Of a DNA stretch of 64,000 nt, positions 36,442-47,065 are shown piece after piece; position 1 is the first letter of the stretch, and each line of letters starts with the position of its first letter. The translations under genes and the position numbers were made by a program. The DNA comes from Epiperipatus broadwayi (taxonomy: Eukaryota; Onychophora; Udeonychophora; Euonychophora; Peripatidae), in contig JAQFVV010000953.1 of the NCBI GenBank assembly GCA_028023455.1, positions 22,115-86,114 on the forward strand, in the 5' to 3' direction. Below the pieces are notes generated by a model. That model saw nothing but the letters and a program-made list of their open reading frames with translations, ran no database searches and was not told the origin of the DNA.

Positions 36442-39400
36442 CTAGTGACATATATAGTCTTGTAAATAGGCAGGTGGGCGATGTTTACGACGGAGTCTGT
36501 TTTCCTCATGATCGCCAGTCGCATTCAATCCGGGATGCTGTATCATGGTTTCCTCTGGAACTCCCGCTGTTTCATCACCTAACTCTATGAGGTCTTCTGC
36601 ACCGTGTTTATTAACGACATTTTGATTTTCGAGTGGATCTTCATCTAGAGTTTCTATATTGTAGTCGAAATTCACTTCTGTCCAGTTTTTCCGGACATGA
36701 TTTATGTGTCGACGGTAGCTTGCTCCCGAGTTGGTTTTTATTTCAACGATTTGGTCTGAAATAATCCTGGTTATTACACCTTCTGTCCACGTCTTGCGTA
36801 GTGTATCGCACATCCATACATTATCTCCGGCAGCATAAGTATTTTTCATAATTGGTGGCGATTTTCCATGATCAGGCATCAGAATGGTCAGCTTGTTACG
36901 CAGTTTTCTGCCCATCAATATTTCAGCTGGTGATTTCCCAGTAGATGTGGTGGGCGTAATGTGTTGGTGCAGCATTGCAATGTTTAGCGCCTCGGATAGG
37001 TTGGTTTTATTTAATCTATTTAATACTAGTTTCAAATGTTGTACCGCCTTTTCCGCGATTCCATTGGATTCCGGGTGATACGGAAGAGAACGGATGTGAT
37101 TTATTCCCCACTCTTCCACAAATGATTTGAATTCGTCGGAAGTAAAAGCAGTCCCATTGTCGGAAACCAAGACTTCTGGTGATCCCTGGTGTGCGAATAT
37201 TTCGCTTAAAATACGAATTGTTTCTGCAGAACCAGTATTTTTGGCAATCTTGTATTCTGCCCATTTTGAGCCAGCATCTATCAACACCAAAATCATTTTG
37301 CCATTTATTGGTCCAGCATGGTCTATGTGGACCCGGCTCCAAGGTTTATCCGTTTTGGGCCACGGTGTAAATTTCTTTGGGGGTATGTTTACGGTTGATT
37401 GGCAGGATTTACATTTTTTAATGAACATTTCTATGTCCGTACCCATGCCCGGCCAATACACATAACTGCGGGCTAGAGCTTTTGCGCGAACGACCCCTGG
37501 ATGCCCTTGATGCAACATTTCTAATATCTTAGAACGACCGCCGGGTGGAACCAATACTTTATCTGCAATTACTATGCATCCCTTTAATGTCGACAGCTGC
37601 TGACGCATATTCCATAATGACCTATGTAAATAATGTGGTCGTTTGTTAGGCCATCCTTTCGTAATCCAGTTTACCAGTGCCTGGTATCCAGCTGTTTCTT
37701 GAGTCCATCTGGCTATAGTGTTGCTATTTATAATTTCCGGCTTCCAATGGTCCAAGTAATTTACGTCTACTTCGGTGTCAGTTTCCTCTGTTACATCTGG
37801 TATGCGTGAAAGCGCGTCCGCATGTTGAATTTGACTACCTTTCTGATGTACGAGTTCGTAATCGTATGCAGACAGTAAATTATACCAGCGAATCATTCGC
37901 GAGCTCAAATGGTCAGGGGCGGCTTTTTTATTGGCGAATATCCCCAACAATGGACGGTGGTCTGTTATTATTTTAACTGATCGGCCGTAAATGTATTGGT
38001 GGAATTTCCGAACTGCTGTTACAATGGCCAATGCCTCCTTGTCCAATTGGCTGTAATTTTTTTCAGCTTTTGACAACGTTCTAGACATGTATGCTATTGG
38101 GCGTTCGCTATTCTGTGACGGATGACTGAGTACCGCCCCAATTCCGTATTCGGATGCGTCCGTTGTTAATGTGATGTCGAGGCTACTGTTATAATGTACT
38201 AACAAGTGGTTTGACGTTAGCAGTGCTTTCGTTTTCTGAAAAGCGCTCTCTTGCGGGTTCTTCCAACACCATCGTTGATTTTTGCGAAGTAACTCGTACA
38301 AAGGTGTGGCTACATGTGCTTTTCCCTTCAGAAAATTTTCGAAAAAATTAACCAATCCTAAGAAAGCCTGCAGTTCTTTGACGTTTTTGGGCTTTGGTGC
38401 ATTTATGATAGCTTTAATTTTATCCGGATCGGGTCTAACGCCAGTGCTTGATATGATGTGGCCTAAAAACTTTATTTCTTTAGCACACCAAATACATTTT
38501 TGCATGTTTAGCTTTGCACCAAAATTCTCTAGCCGTTCGCAAACTTCGTCTAATCTAATTTGTAATTCTGCTTCGGATTCCGCTGTTACCAGAATGTCGT
38601 CAAAATATGGCGTTGTTCCTTTCAGTCCCTCCAACAGCGTGTCTATTTTAGCTTGAAAAGCGTTCGGGGCGATTTTTACGCCGAAAGGTAAGCGATTATA
38701 ATTATACAATCCCTTGTGTGTTGTTATGGTAAGGAGCGCCGCCGTTTCCTTTGTCACTGGAATCTGATGAAAAGCGGCATTTAAATCTAACTTTGCGAAA
38801 AAATTTGCGCCTTCCAATCCAGCTAATATCTCTCTAACATTTGGAACAGGATATGGGCTTTTGGCAATACTTTTGTTTACAGTTAGTCTGTAGTCCCCGC
38901 ATATTCGGACTTGTCCGTTTTGTTTTGCTACGATCACTATAGGAGTAGCCCATTCTGAGTCTTCGACTGGAGTCAACACACCTTTCTTTATCATGTCCTC
39001 TAAAGCTTCTTCAACTCGTGATTTCATAGCAAAAGGTATTTTCCTAGGCTTGCAGTGAACTGCTTTTGCGCCTTCGCGAAGCTCAATTTCCACGGCTGTC
39101 GTAGTGATTCGTCCCTGTTCTTCGGTAAACAGTTTAGGGAATTTAAGTTTTATTTCCCTTTCCATGTTAATTTTGTTTACCATACAGATCTTAATGCCTA
39201 ACGGGGTAAACCATTCCCTACCTAATAAGGGTGCTATATTGCCCTTGACAATATATAGGTTTAGTTTTTTCCGGCGATTGTTTATGGCTACCATAACCTC
39301 TACTACTCCGACTATTTGAATAGGATTCCCATTTGCATCATTTGCCTTGAGTTCTGTTTTAGCTACTCTTGGCTGGTTTTTAACGTTTTTATTTATCTCG

Positions 39401-40299
39401 GACCAATCCCTTTGCGATATGATGGACACCCCAGCTCCGCTGTCTATCTCCATTTCTATAGCTTTGTTACATATCTCTACTGCTAACATTATTTGTTGAC
39501 AGCTTTTGGTCTCTGCCTTATTTATTTCGGTATAACGTTCCGATTTGGCATATCTGTTTACTGGGGATTTGTCATTCGCTCTAGTTCTATTTTTAGTATG
39601 GCAAACTTTCGCCAGGTGTCCAACTCTCCCGCATTTATTACATTTTGCATTTTTCCAGCTGCATTCACGTGCAATGTGTCCAATTTTGCCGCAGCGATAA
39701 CATTCAGTTTTCGAGTTTGGTAGTTCTTCTGTTTTGCTTATTGAAGTTGGTTTCGTAGCATCCAGGTTAGCTTGTTGGAATTCTTTGGAGCTGCTTATAA
39801 CTAGTTCGTGGGACATCCCTCTTTTGATAGCCTCGGAATACGTCAGATCTGGGATGGCCAATAGTTGTTGACGTAATTTGTCATCGCTCATCCCCCATAA
39901 AAACTGATCTAATAGTGCTTCTTCTAGGTCTACATAAGCACACTTTCGCGCCAAATCTCTTAAGGCGGTATCAAAATCTCTACACTTTTCTCCCTTTATT
40001 TGGCGTCTGTTGCGCAAGTGTAGGCGAGCAATGTGTTTTGACGGTTCTGGGCTAAAATGGTTATTCAGCCGCCCAACTAGATCGGAGTACAATAGTTTTT
40101 CCGGTTCTTCGGGTCCGCATAATTGGTTTGCAACTTCAATTACACCTGGTCCACCGAAAAGTAATAGTGTGGCTACTTTAGTTACGTCATCTTTGATTTT
40201 GTTAACAATGAAATAATATTCAATACGTTTTGTATATTGGGGCCACTCGGAAGGACTATTAACATCGAATTCACAAATACCCGGCTGAGTTGTAGCCAT
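36442..40299 (-). CDS. Gypsy Gag-Pol polyprotein, intact
   Basis: One 1285-codon frame encodes the whole replication machinery. Residues 1-190 are Gag capsid-like. Two CCHC zinc knuckles follow at 200-213 and 220-233 (CYRCGKIGHIAREC, CNKCGRVGHLAKVC). The aspartic protease has DSGAG at about 286-290. The reverse transcriptase has LDLNAAF at about 504 and the catalytic YFDD box at 565-568. RNase H starts near TTDAS (712-716). The integrase has its HHCC zinc-binding region at about 930-967 and a DD35E triad (D993, D1047, E1083). Gag and Pol are in one frame with no stop or shift. The start is the first in-frame ATG, 62 bp after the primer-binding site. The C-terminus (from about 1130) is a basic integrase tail without an obvious chromodomain. 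Plus-strand frames inside it are shadows. Confidence 0.95.
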   Translation of the reverse strand: MATTQPGICEFDVNSPSEWPQYTKRIEYYFIVNKIKDDVTKVATLLLFGGPGVIEVANQLCGPEEPEKLLYSDLVGRLNNHFSPEPSKHIARLHLRNRRQIKGEKCRDFDTALRDLARKCAYVDLEEALLDQFLWGMSDDKLRQQLLAIPDLTYSEAIKRGMSHELVISSSKEFQQANLDATKPTSISKTEELPNSKTECYRCGKIGHIARECSWKNAKCNKCGRVGHLAKVCHTKNRTRANDKSPVNRYAKSERYTEINKAETKSCQQIMLAVEICNKAIEMEIDSGAGVSIISQRDWSEINKNVKNQPRVAKTELKANDANGNPIQIVGVVEVMVAINNRRKKLNLYIVKGNIAPLLGREWFTPLGIKICMVNKINMEREIKLKFPKLFTEEQGRITTTAVEIELREGAKAVHCKPRKIPFAMKSRVEEALEDMIKKGVLTPVEDSEWATPIVIVAKQNGQVRICGDYRLTVNKSIAKSPYPVPNVREILAGLEGANFFAKLDLNAAFHQIPVTKETAALLTITTHKGLYNYNRLPFGVKIAPNAFQAKIDTLLEGLKGTTPYFDDILVTAESEAELQIRLDEVCERLENFGAKLNMQKCIWCAKEIKFLGHIISSTGVRPDPDKIKAIINAPKPKNVKELQAFLGLVNFFENFLKGKAHVATPLYELLRKNQRWCWKNPQESAFQKTKALLTSNHLLVHYNSSLDITLTTDASEYGIGAVLSHPSQNSERPIAYMSRTLSKAEKNYSQLDKEALAIVTAVRKFHQYIYGRSVKIITDHRPLLGIFANKKAAPDHLSSRMIRWYNLLSAYDYELVHQKGSQIQHADALSRIPDVTEETDTEVDVNYLDHWKPEIINSNTIARWTQETAGYQALVNWITKGWPNKRPHYLHRSLWNMRQQLSTLKGCIVIADKVLVPPGGRSKILEMLHQGHPGVVRAKALARSYVYWPGMGTDIEMFIKKCKSCQSTVNIPPKKFTPWPKTDKPWSRVHIDHAGPINGKMILVLIDAGSKWAEYKIAKNTGSAETIRILSEIFAHQGSPEVLVSDNGTAFTSDEFKSFVEEWGINHIRSLPYHPESNGIAEKAVQHLKLVLNRLNKTNLSEALNIAMLHQHITPTTSTGKSPAEILMGRKLRNKLTILMPDHGKSPPIMKNTYAAGDNVWMCDTLRKTWTEGVITRIISDQIVEIKTNSGASYRRHINHVRKNWTEVNFDYNIETLDEDPLENQNVVNKHGAEDLIELGDETAGVPEETMIQHPGLNATGDHEENRLRRKHRPPAYLQDYICH

Positions 40300-40360
40300 C
40301 TTCCTTGGTAACTAACTATTGCCACCTTTTCTCTTTTCAGTTTAACCACTTTGTCCTCTT

Positions 40361-40379
40361 TCAACTGTCAACTGCGCCA
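40361..40379 (-). promoter_or_regulatory. Gypsy primer-binding site candidate
   Basis: On the minus strand TGGCGCAGTTGACAG starts six bases after the 5' LTR. TGG at the start is what a tRNA 3' CCA end would pair with. The tRNA identity is not assigned. Confidence 0.65.
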
Positions 40380-40385
40380 ATTGTA

Positions 40386-41460
40386 TGCTATGTTCGGACT
40401 CTAATTACATACAGCAACTTATTCTGTTTTTGCGAACATGTACTAGCATATATAGTTTTAAAGAAAAGAACTCTCAGAGTGACAGTCAGGTTAAACTATT
40501 TAATAACAATTTGGAAAAGGTTACAGAGTATAATTAGTTACAACGAATTATGGTAATCAAAAAGTATACAAAATTTTACATAAGTAATTTTACCGTACTT
40601 TTATCTGTGCCATTAGGCTTACTAATAAATAATAATATAGACCGAGTTGGCCTTTAAAGTTGCCTAGATCCCTCCTTTGTACCTTCAGCGGGGATTCACT
40701 GGGTAAGAAAAGCCAGTCCAGGTCCTTCTTCTGATTTAGAGTGTCCGATCTTCAGCACCAGATATCTTTTATAGTTAGTTCCCCTTCCAGACTGTGAGCA
40801 TAGGATTCTGTGGACATTCTCCCCCATTGGTCATTTATATCCATAACTATTCCTATTGGTTTGCAGTGCTACATGCTCAATCCGGTTTAATATTCATGCT
40901 CGATCTGAGCAAGTCTATACAACTTGTGTGCACGTGATTTGATTAGNNNNNNNNNNNNNNNNNNNNNNNNNNNNNNNNNNNNNNNNNNNNNNNNNNNNNN
41001 NNNNNNNNNNNNNNNNNNNNNNNNNNNNNNNNNNNNNNNNNNNNNNNNNNNNNNNNNNNNNNNNNNNNNNNNNNNNNNNNNNNNNNNNNNNNNNNNNNNN
41101 NNNNNNNNNNNNNNNNNNNNNNNNNNNNNNNNNNNNNNNNNNNNNNNNNNNNNNNNNNNNNNNNNNNNNNNNNNNNNNNNNNNNNNNNNNNNNNNNNNNN
41201 NNNNNNNNNNNNNNNNNNNNNNNNNNNNNNNNNNNNNNNNNNNNNNNNNNNNNNNNNNNNNNNNNNNNNNNNNNNNNNNNNNNNNNNNNNNNNNNNNNNN
41301 NNNNNNNNNNNNNNNNNNNNNNNNNNNNNNNNNNNNNNNNNNNNNNNNNNNNNNNNNNNNNNNNNNNNNNNNNNNNNNNNNNNNNNNNNNNNNNNNNNNN
41401 NNNNNNNNNNNNNNNNNNNNNNNNNNNNNNNNNNNNNNNNNNNNNNCGCAGCACACAGCA
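40386..41460 (-). repeat. Gypsy 5' LTR, interrupted by the N gap
   Basis: Bases 40386-40946 match the left LTR and bases 41447-41460 match its last 14 bases. Together they give 575 bp, the exact length of the left LTR, so no LTR sequence is missing. Promoter and polyadenylation signals of the element should lie here. Confidence 0.9.
40947..41446. other. Assembly gap, 500 Ns
   Basis: Exactly 500 Ns. The open frames that span it are artefacts of translating Ns. The sequence on both sides joins without loss when compared with the other LTR. Confidence 0.95.
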
Positions 41461-41465
41461 ATAAA
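41461..41465. repeat. Target site duplication of the gypsy element, right
   Basis: ATAAA, identical to 35486-35490. Confidence 0.85.
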
Positions 41466-41677
41466 TATGAAATTTGTGTGTATATATATATATTACATTT
41501 GTTGATTATTTTAATAATCTTTTTTATAAAAAAAAACCTACAATTTTAAACTAATTTTTGATTTATCACAGGTCACAATCTACATATATGGAATGTGAGT
41601 AATTCTAGGCTATAAACCTATAAAATTCAATAATATCACATGATAACTATTTCTTATGCTAGCACATTACTATTATT

Positions 41678-41977
41678 AAAACAGGCAAAACTCTCCAAAC
41701 AGTAGTGCCACTCTGAGTAATCAATGGATGCCAGAAGGCTTGTGCATAAAATCCCTATCTAGTGCCTACTCATGATTGCATTAGATCCTAAGATCTAAGT
41801 GCAATGCTCTCAGATCCAAAGAAGCTCACTGACGAAGGCCACAAGCCAGAAACTAGTTTGGGGATATTGGATAAGTAGGCACTAAATAGGGATTTTATGC
41901 ACAAGCCTTCTGACATCCATTGATTACTCTGGTTGGCACTGAGTGGCACTACTGTATGGAGAGTTTTGCCTGTTTTA
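41678..41977. repeat. Hammerhead-bearing repeat family B, inverted dimer
   Basis: The left arm 41678-41773 is the reverse complement of 41871-41977, apart from about 12 missing bases in the left arm. The 97-bp centre between the arms contains one hammerhead motif, belonging to the right-hand unit. The outer ends read AAAACAGGC and GCCTGTTTT. The 65-codon frame at 41788-41985 (minus) is within it and is not a gene. Confidence 0.7.
41814..41872 (+). ncRNA. Hammerhead ribozyme motif, family B copy 1
   Basis: Outer stem I ATCCAA (41814-41819) pairs perfectly with TTGGAT (41867-41872). Inner stem I is CTCA/TGGG. The core is CTGACGA (41829-41835), stem II GGC..GCC with a CACAA loop, GAAA (41849-41852), a minimal stem III C-TA-G, then GTT in place of GTC as cleavage triplet. 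The A/A pair at positions 10.1/11.1 is non-canonical. Cleavage would be weak at best. Confidence 0.7.
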
Positions 41978-41989
41978 GAATTCAATAAT

Positions 41990-42560
41990 GTAATACAATC
42001 TCTTAATAATTCATAGTGGTACAGTTTAGCCAGTGCTAAATATGTGGATCCAAGAGATGAAAGTTTATCGATTTAATTTCATCTGGTTGGGGGGGGGGTG
42101 ACATTTAATCATTTGAATGGAACTATTGTAGTTAACCCATCACTTTGGGCTCGAGTTGCATGAGATTCCAAACAAATAGATATCACAATGCATGATTATT
42201 TATTTAATTTATTAATTTAGATACTATATAAAAAAAAAATTAGAGAATACAGTACTATAACATATATAATGTATTCTACAACAACAATTTTATCAAATAA
42301 GCAAACATTGACATTAACAACTTCTGTTAAATGAATATAGTTACCCTAATACCAAAAAAAAAAAAAGAAGGTAAAATTCAAAAAGTTGAAAACAATATAC
42401 ATAAACTTATACAATTATACCCAGAAATACAAACGTATATATATATACAACAAAATGCTAGTTCTGTAGCAAACATATCTTTGCAAAAGATTTTAGTCCT
42501 TAGTCATATCATTTCAATTAAAATAATTAATATGTATTTGAGAAAATTATTAAAAAAGTA
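41990..42560. other. Spacer, no gene seen
   Basis: AT-rich, with a nine-base G run at 42090-42098. The 76-codon frame 42331-42561 is a low-complexity, lysine- and isoleucine-rich translation and is not called. Confidence 0.5.
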
Positions 42561-43480
42561 AATGGGATTTGCCTATCCCATTAACTATGCTTTGAGAAGT
42601 TTGCTTCTTTTAATTCACTTTACATTTTTATTATCCAATAAAGATGGGTCATTACAAATGTAAAATACAGTTACACATTTAGCAATCTGATGAACTTACT
42701 GACATGTTATTCAATGACTTGTGTGATTTGGTGCACTTTGCAGTTTAAAGTTCAAAGATCATGTCTCTGCGTTATTATTTCTGATACTCAAAAGTTTTTA
42801 TGAACTACTAAGTAATATATCATTTGATTATTTTTATTTTTTTTAGTCTTATGATCTTGCTAAATATTCTCAAACTATGACAAAACTTTCTTAAATGAAT
42901 TTTTTTAAAAGCTATTATGTTATGATAAAATGGAGTAATAGCCTTATATATATAACTAATCTAATTAAAGTAGTTATATCACTATGATAAAATATCTTTT
43001 AATATGTTAAAGTAAAATAACATTTTGGAGTCAGTCTCTTGCACCTCAACATTCATATCTGCATTTCTACTTAAAAAGATACCAAAATATTTAAATTCAA
43101 TATTCTCAAACTAATAACTATCCAAACCAAAAATTGCCAACATTTTTTCTTCAAACATTGGCCAATGAATCATCTGAATTTTTGAATCATAATTACTAAA
43201 TTAAATTTGTTATAGATTGCATTTAGAACATTAGAAATATTCTGTGGATTGTTTTGTCAATTGGTAGAATAACAAATCATCATCACACCAAATATTTAAG
43301 CCTAGATGATGTAGTACTTTCTTCTGTTTTTAATTTATTTAAATTAAAAACTTCACAATCAAACCTATATTGCCAATATAGGAAACTATTTACAAATGAA
43401 ATAAAAATATTATTACTTTTTGTTCTCTATCTCTCTTTTTTTTTTTTGAGACTTTTTAATTATGCAAAATAGCAATATGG
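42560..43480 (-). mobile_element. Decayed LINE, copy related to 47.5-48.9 kb
   Basis: Minus-strand translation of 43010-43330 gives pieces typical of the region after the FADD box in RTE-like reverse transcriptases, such as a NVLNAIYNKFNLVI stretch followed by a degraded F.YLGS..S.NADMN-type segment. Blocks at its left side match 47520-47720 (GGATTTGC.T.TCCCAT, TTTCTTAAATGAATTTT). No open frame survives. Confidence 0.5.
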
Positions 43481-46400
43481 ATGGACAACATTGTACTGCA
43501 AATAATAGAATTTGGGCATATTTTTAAAAATAAAATTTTTATAGCTCCAAATGCTTTATGCACTGGCAATACAATGCTTTGTCTTGTTAATCACTAAACT
43601 TAGTTTTCTGCATAGAATATTTATAATTGTCTTCTTAAGCTCTAATTTCTGCATATAAAGATGACAGTCAATTAATAGTAACATGATCTTTTTTTAAGTA
43701 TATAATTTTGTAGCTCAGTAAAAATCAAATATTAATTAATTGAAATATCTAAAAATTAATAGTTGCATTAAAATGCTATTTGCATTGTTTTAATAATATT
43801 TAATGGTGAAAATGTTAATTCATATGGGGGTGAGAAATTTTCATCCGAAGTCTTCCTGCATATTTATAAATAAATAAACATTTTATAATTAAACTAGATG
43901 ATAAAGATAATCATAAAATGCCATTAACATTAACTTTCAGACAAGTAACAAGAATTATTTAGGTTTTTTTTAAAATTTTATTTTTAAGACAGAAATTTTT
44001 GTAATAGTTTTTTTTTTTTTTTTACAGAATTTTAAGAAACAGCTATTGAGATTGAATAGATTTGAGAATAGTTTTTTTTCTTTCTTTTGTACCAATTATA
44101 AACAAAAATAGTGATATCATCTTTTTGAATCCTAGATTTATATGCTGTTTAGTGAATGTGTTATTTTTTCTAGTTTAAAAAATGATCTACAGAATGTTCT
44201 TATTGTTTTGAATGCAACCTATAAAAATATTTTAGTGGTTAATGTTAAATATATATTATTAATCAGTAATAAAAGAAAAGTCCATAAAATTCTGGCATTT
44301 TAAGAAGAAATATCTGAAGTGCAACACAGATCCAAAAGTGCAACTGTTTTATTAACAAATTAAAAATAACATAATTACATTACCTAAATTAGTCATTTAT
44401 AAAGCTGACATTTTTCAAATTTATTATATGGGAGAGAATAAATACATTGAAAACATAATGGTAAGATCATAAGCTCAATAGTTATGTTTTTCATATGGTA
44501 AAAGTGATGCAGCCTATAATTGTAAGAACACTTCTTCAATAAATTGGAAATTGAAATGGGTAATAAAAAATAGACTCTGAAAACTGTTTTAGCTTTCATG
44601 AAAAAGGCAGACTTTAAAGGAATATAACAATTGCTTTCATTGGAAAACTACATAACGGAGATACTAATTAAGCAAGGTGTTGAAATCATTAAAAAAAGAA
44701 ATTCATTGCAAAATTTAAAAGATATAATATATTAAACAAACTACAAGACCAATTTGAGATATATGTGGACATATATATATATTGAGATGGTTATATGTCT
44801 GATGGCATACAACAACATGTTAGTGTGTGTGCCCATGTATATATATAAATTTGAAAGGATAAGTAGAAACAAACACAAGTAATTTTTTTTATATTTATTT
44901 AAAAAGATATACACTGGAATAATAGTTAAGAGTTAAATAATAATTTTTGAATGTAAAATTATTATAAATTAATTTAAATCATTTAAAAAGATCTATTAAT
45001 TCTGATTTTGATGGTCAAAACAAGCTTGTTTTTATATTATATTAAATAGAACTTGTTTGATAAAATTCCCTATCTATTTATAATTAAATCAAAAATTTTT
45101 TTTTATTAAAGCTTTTGATAACATGAGTACAATCTGGTGCTTTTCAGGGGACTAAAAATATTTTTGGAGAAAAGTTTGGTTTAATTAAGGTAAACTGAAA
45201 ATAACCATTAATTTTTTTTATAAAGAAAATTCAATTTTAATTACTGTGTTTTTCAAATTTCACTCCTGCCTATAAAATGTTTGAAGGAAAAAATCATTAC
45301 ATTAGATTACAATTTACAGTAGTATAGTTATTATTTAGATATAATTGAAGGCACAGAAGACAAGTCAGCTGTGGCTGCTAGTGCATCAGTAGAGGAGTTT
45401 TGATTGATATGGATGCCAGGGCCAGCTTTTCTGTGGGTCATTATTGTTCTCTAGACAGTATGCATGAAGTCTATCAAATGTGGAGATAGAATGAAACTGA
45501 CTGCATGCTAACAGTCATCAAATTATACCTTTTCTAAAAATGACAGTAAGACAGTCTACTGTTTTAGAAGAGACCAGATTTTCAAAAGATTTCAATGTCT
45601 TGCTGAAGAATTAGTTTATATACTGTTTTATCTATATACATAGAAGCACAGATAAAGGTACTGTGTCATATATATATAAAATACAGCTGATGGGTAGAAT
45701 GTGTTATATATTGAGAATATTATTTTAAATAATTTCTTGAAAATGATAATTTAAATCTTTAAATTACAAGTTTTTAAAAGTAAATAACTTTTGTCAACTA
45801 AAAATAAAACAAAGAAAAAAAAAGTAAATGACATTTGTCTCTAGAAAATTATTTGTTTCCATTTTTGTTCATAAAAAAAGAGGAAGAGAAAAGATTTGAG
45901 AATTTTTTTTGATATTGAAAATGAGACCAAAGAGCCTGAATTTTAAATGAACTTTCCAAATACTTTTTTTTTTTTAAAAAAAACTTTTACTTACCATAAA
46001 AAAATAAGAGGCTAATTAATAGCTTTAATTTGGATTATCTATATTTTTATATACACACATAAATGTGCATTTTATGTATATTTCATTAAATGTCTTGTGA
46101 AAATATATTTTTAATAAGTTTATTATTTTCGACAAATGAAATATTATAGGATATAAATGTCAGTGTTCACACATTTGAGTGTAGACCCACATATATATTA
46201 AATTAATCATTTGTATATTATTAAAAATGAATAAAATGTTTTATACAGCATGTCTGTGCTTATTTATGAAGATATGTGTCATGAAAACACCTAAAAATCT
46301 CTGTAAATTGTTAAATTAATTATTATGTATTATAAAAATGAATTTTATGTATGGATTTATAATTCAAATATGTTCAGTTTATATTATATAGGAATGTCTA

Positions 46401-46490
46401 TGTGTGGATATATAACATGTTTTAGTTAAAACCATTGAAATATATAAAAATTACAATGTAATAGTGGATATTTTTTTAAACTCCTAAACA
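43481..46490. other. AT-rich spacer, no gene seen
   Basis: No gene or classified element. A less AT-rich block at 45355-45490 is of unknown nature. The frame at 44393-44599 (minus) has no recognisable domain. Confidence 0.5.
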
Positions 46491-46496
46491 TCACAT

Positions 46497-46697
46497 GAGA
46501 TCCTAAGATCTAGTTGCAGTGCTTTTAGATCTAAAGCTCCTCACTGACGAAGGCCTCAAGCCAGAAACTAGTCTGAGGATATTGGATGAGTAGGCACTAG
46601 ATAGGGATTTTATGCACAAGCCTTCTGGCATCCGTTGATTACTCTGGTTGGCACTGAGTGGCACTGCTGTATGAAGAGTTTTGCCTGTTTTAGTTTT
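46497..46697 (+). repeat. Hammerhead-bearing repeat family B, single unit
   Basis: A 200-bp unit matching 41785-41977 at roughly 85-90% by eye, starting GAGATCCTAAGATCTA and ending TTTTGCCTGTTTTAG. It carries one hammerhead motif near its left end and no coding sequence. Unlike the 41.7-kb locus it has no inverted partner. Confidence 0.7.
46529..46587 (+). ncRNA. Hammerhead ribozyme motif, family B copy 2 (most intact)
   Basis: Outer stem I ATCTAA (46529-46534) pairs with TTGGAT (46582-46587) through one G-U wobble, where the other family B copy has a C-G pair. Inner stem I CCTCA/TGAGG is perfect (46539-46543, 46574-46578). The core is CTGACGA (46544-46550), stem II GGC..GCC with a CTCAA loop, GAAA (46564-46567), stem III C-TA-G, and the canonical triplet GTC with predicted cleavage after 46573. 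Type I topology. The only departure is A/A at 10.1/11.1 in place of a purine-pyrimidine pair. Confidence 0.8.
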
Positions 46698-47065
46698 TAA
46701 ACTCATAATCAATTATACAAAGTTGGTGACAGAATATTTAAGCCCTTGGTTATAATAAACAAGATTTAATATGAAATAATAAATTAAACACAGCTCAATG
46801 TATATGTAAAGAAAGAGAATAAAATATCCTCCCTCCATCTGGCTGATAAATTAATTTCACTCTGAATTATTATCAGTGTTGAGAAAGGAATACTTATAAA
46901 TATCAGAGCTCCAAGAATAGGTGATTCATTCTATTCTTGATCCCTTATTCAATATTTAGAGTGATTTTAAGTCATAGTCTGAAGGAGGATATTTGCTCCC
47001 TTTATATATATATATATAATATTTAAATACATGCATATTTTCTATACCAAACTTAATGTAATTAC

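Larger units (their letters stand above)
35491..41460 (-). mobile_element. Full-length Ty3/gypsy LTR retrotransposon, young
   Basis: Structure on the minus strand: 5' LTR (40386-41460, containing an artificial-looking N gap), primer-binding-site candidate, one gag-pol ORF (36442-40299), polypurine tract, 3' LTR (35491-36065). Flanked by a 5-bp duplication ATAAA. There is no env-like frame between pol and the 3' LTR. One LTR difference and an intact ORF indicate very recent insertion. Without the Ns the element is 5470 bp. The pol sequence is of the type often found in Mag-like gypsy elements of invertebrates; that clade placement is inference. Confidence 0.9.

Noticed and set aside
38282-38656. 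Plus-strand frame of 124 codons
   Set aside because: It is a shadow of the gypsy Gag-Pol frame on the opposite strand, as are the others between 36.8 and 40.2 kb.
40887-41505. Open frames of 172-193 codons across the N gap
   Set aside because: They are translations of Ns with a few real codons at the edges.
46503-46712. Protein-coding frame of 69 residues (minus), similar to the one at 41788-41985
   Set aside because: Both lie in copies of the hammerhead-bearing repeat. The similarity reflects the repeat, and the frame is antisense to the ribozyme.
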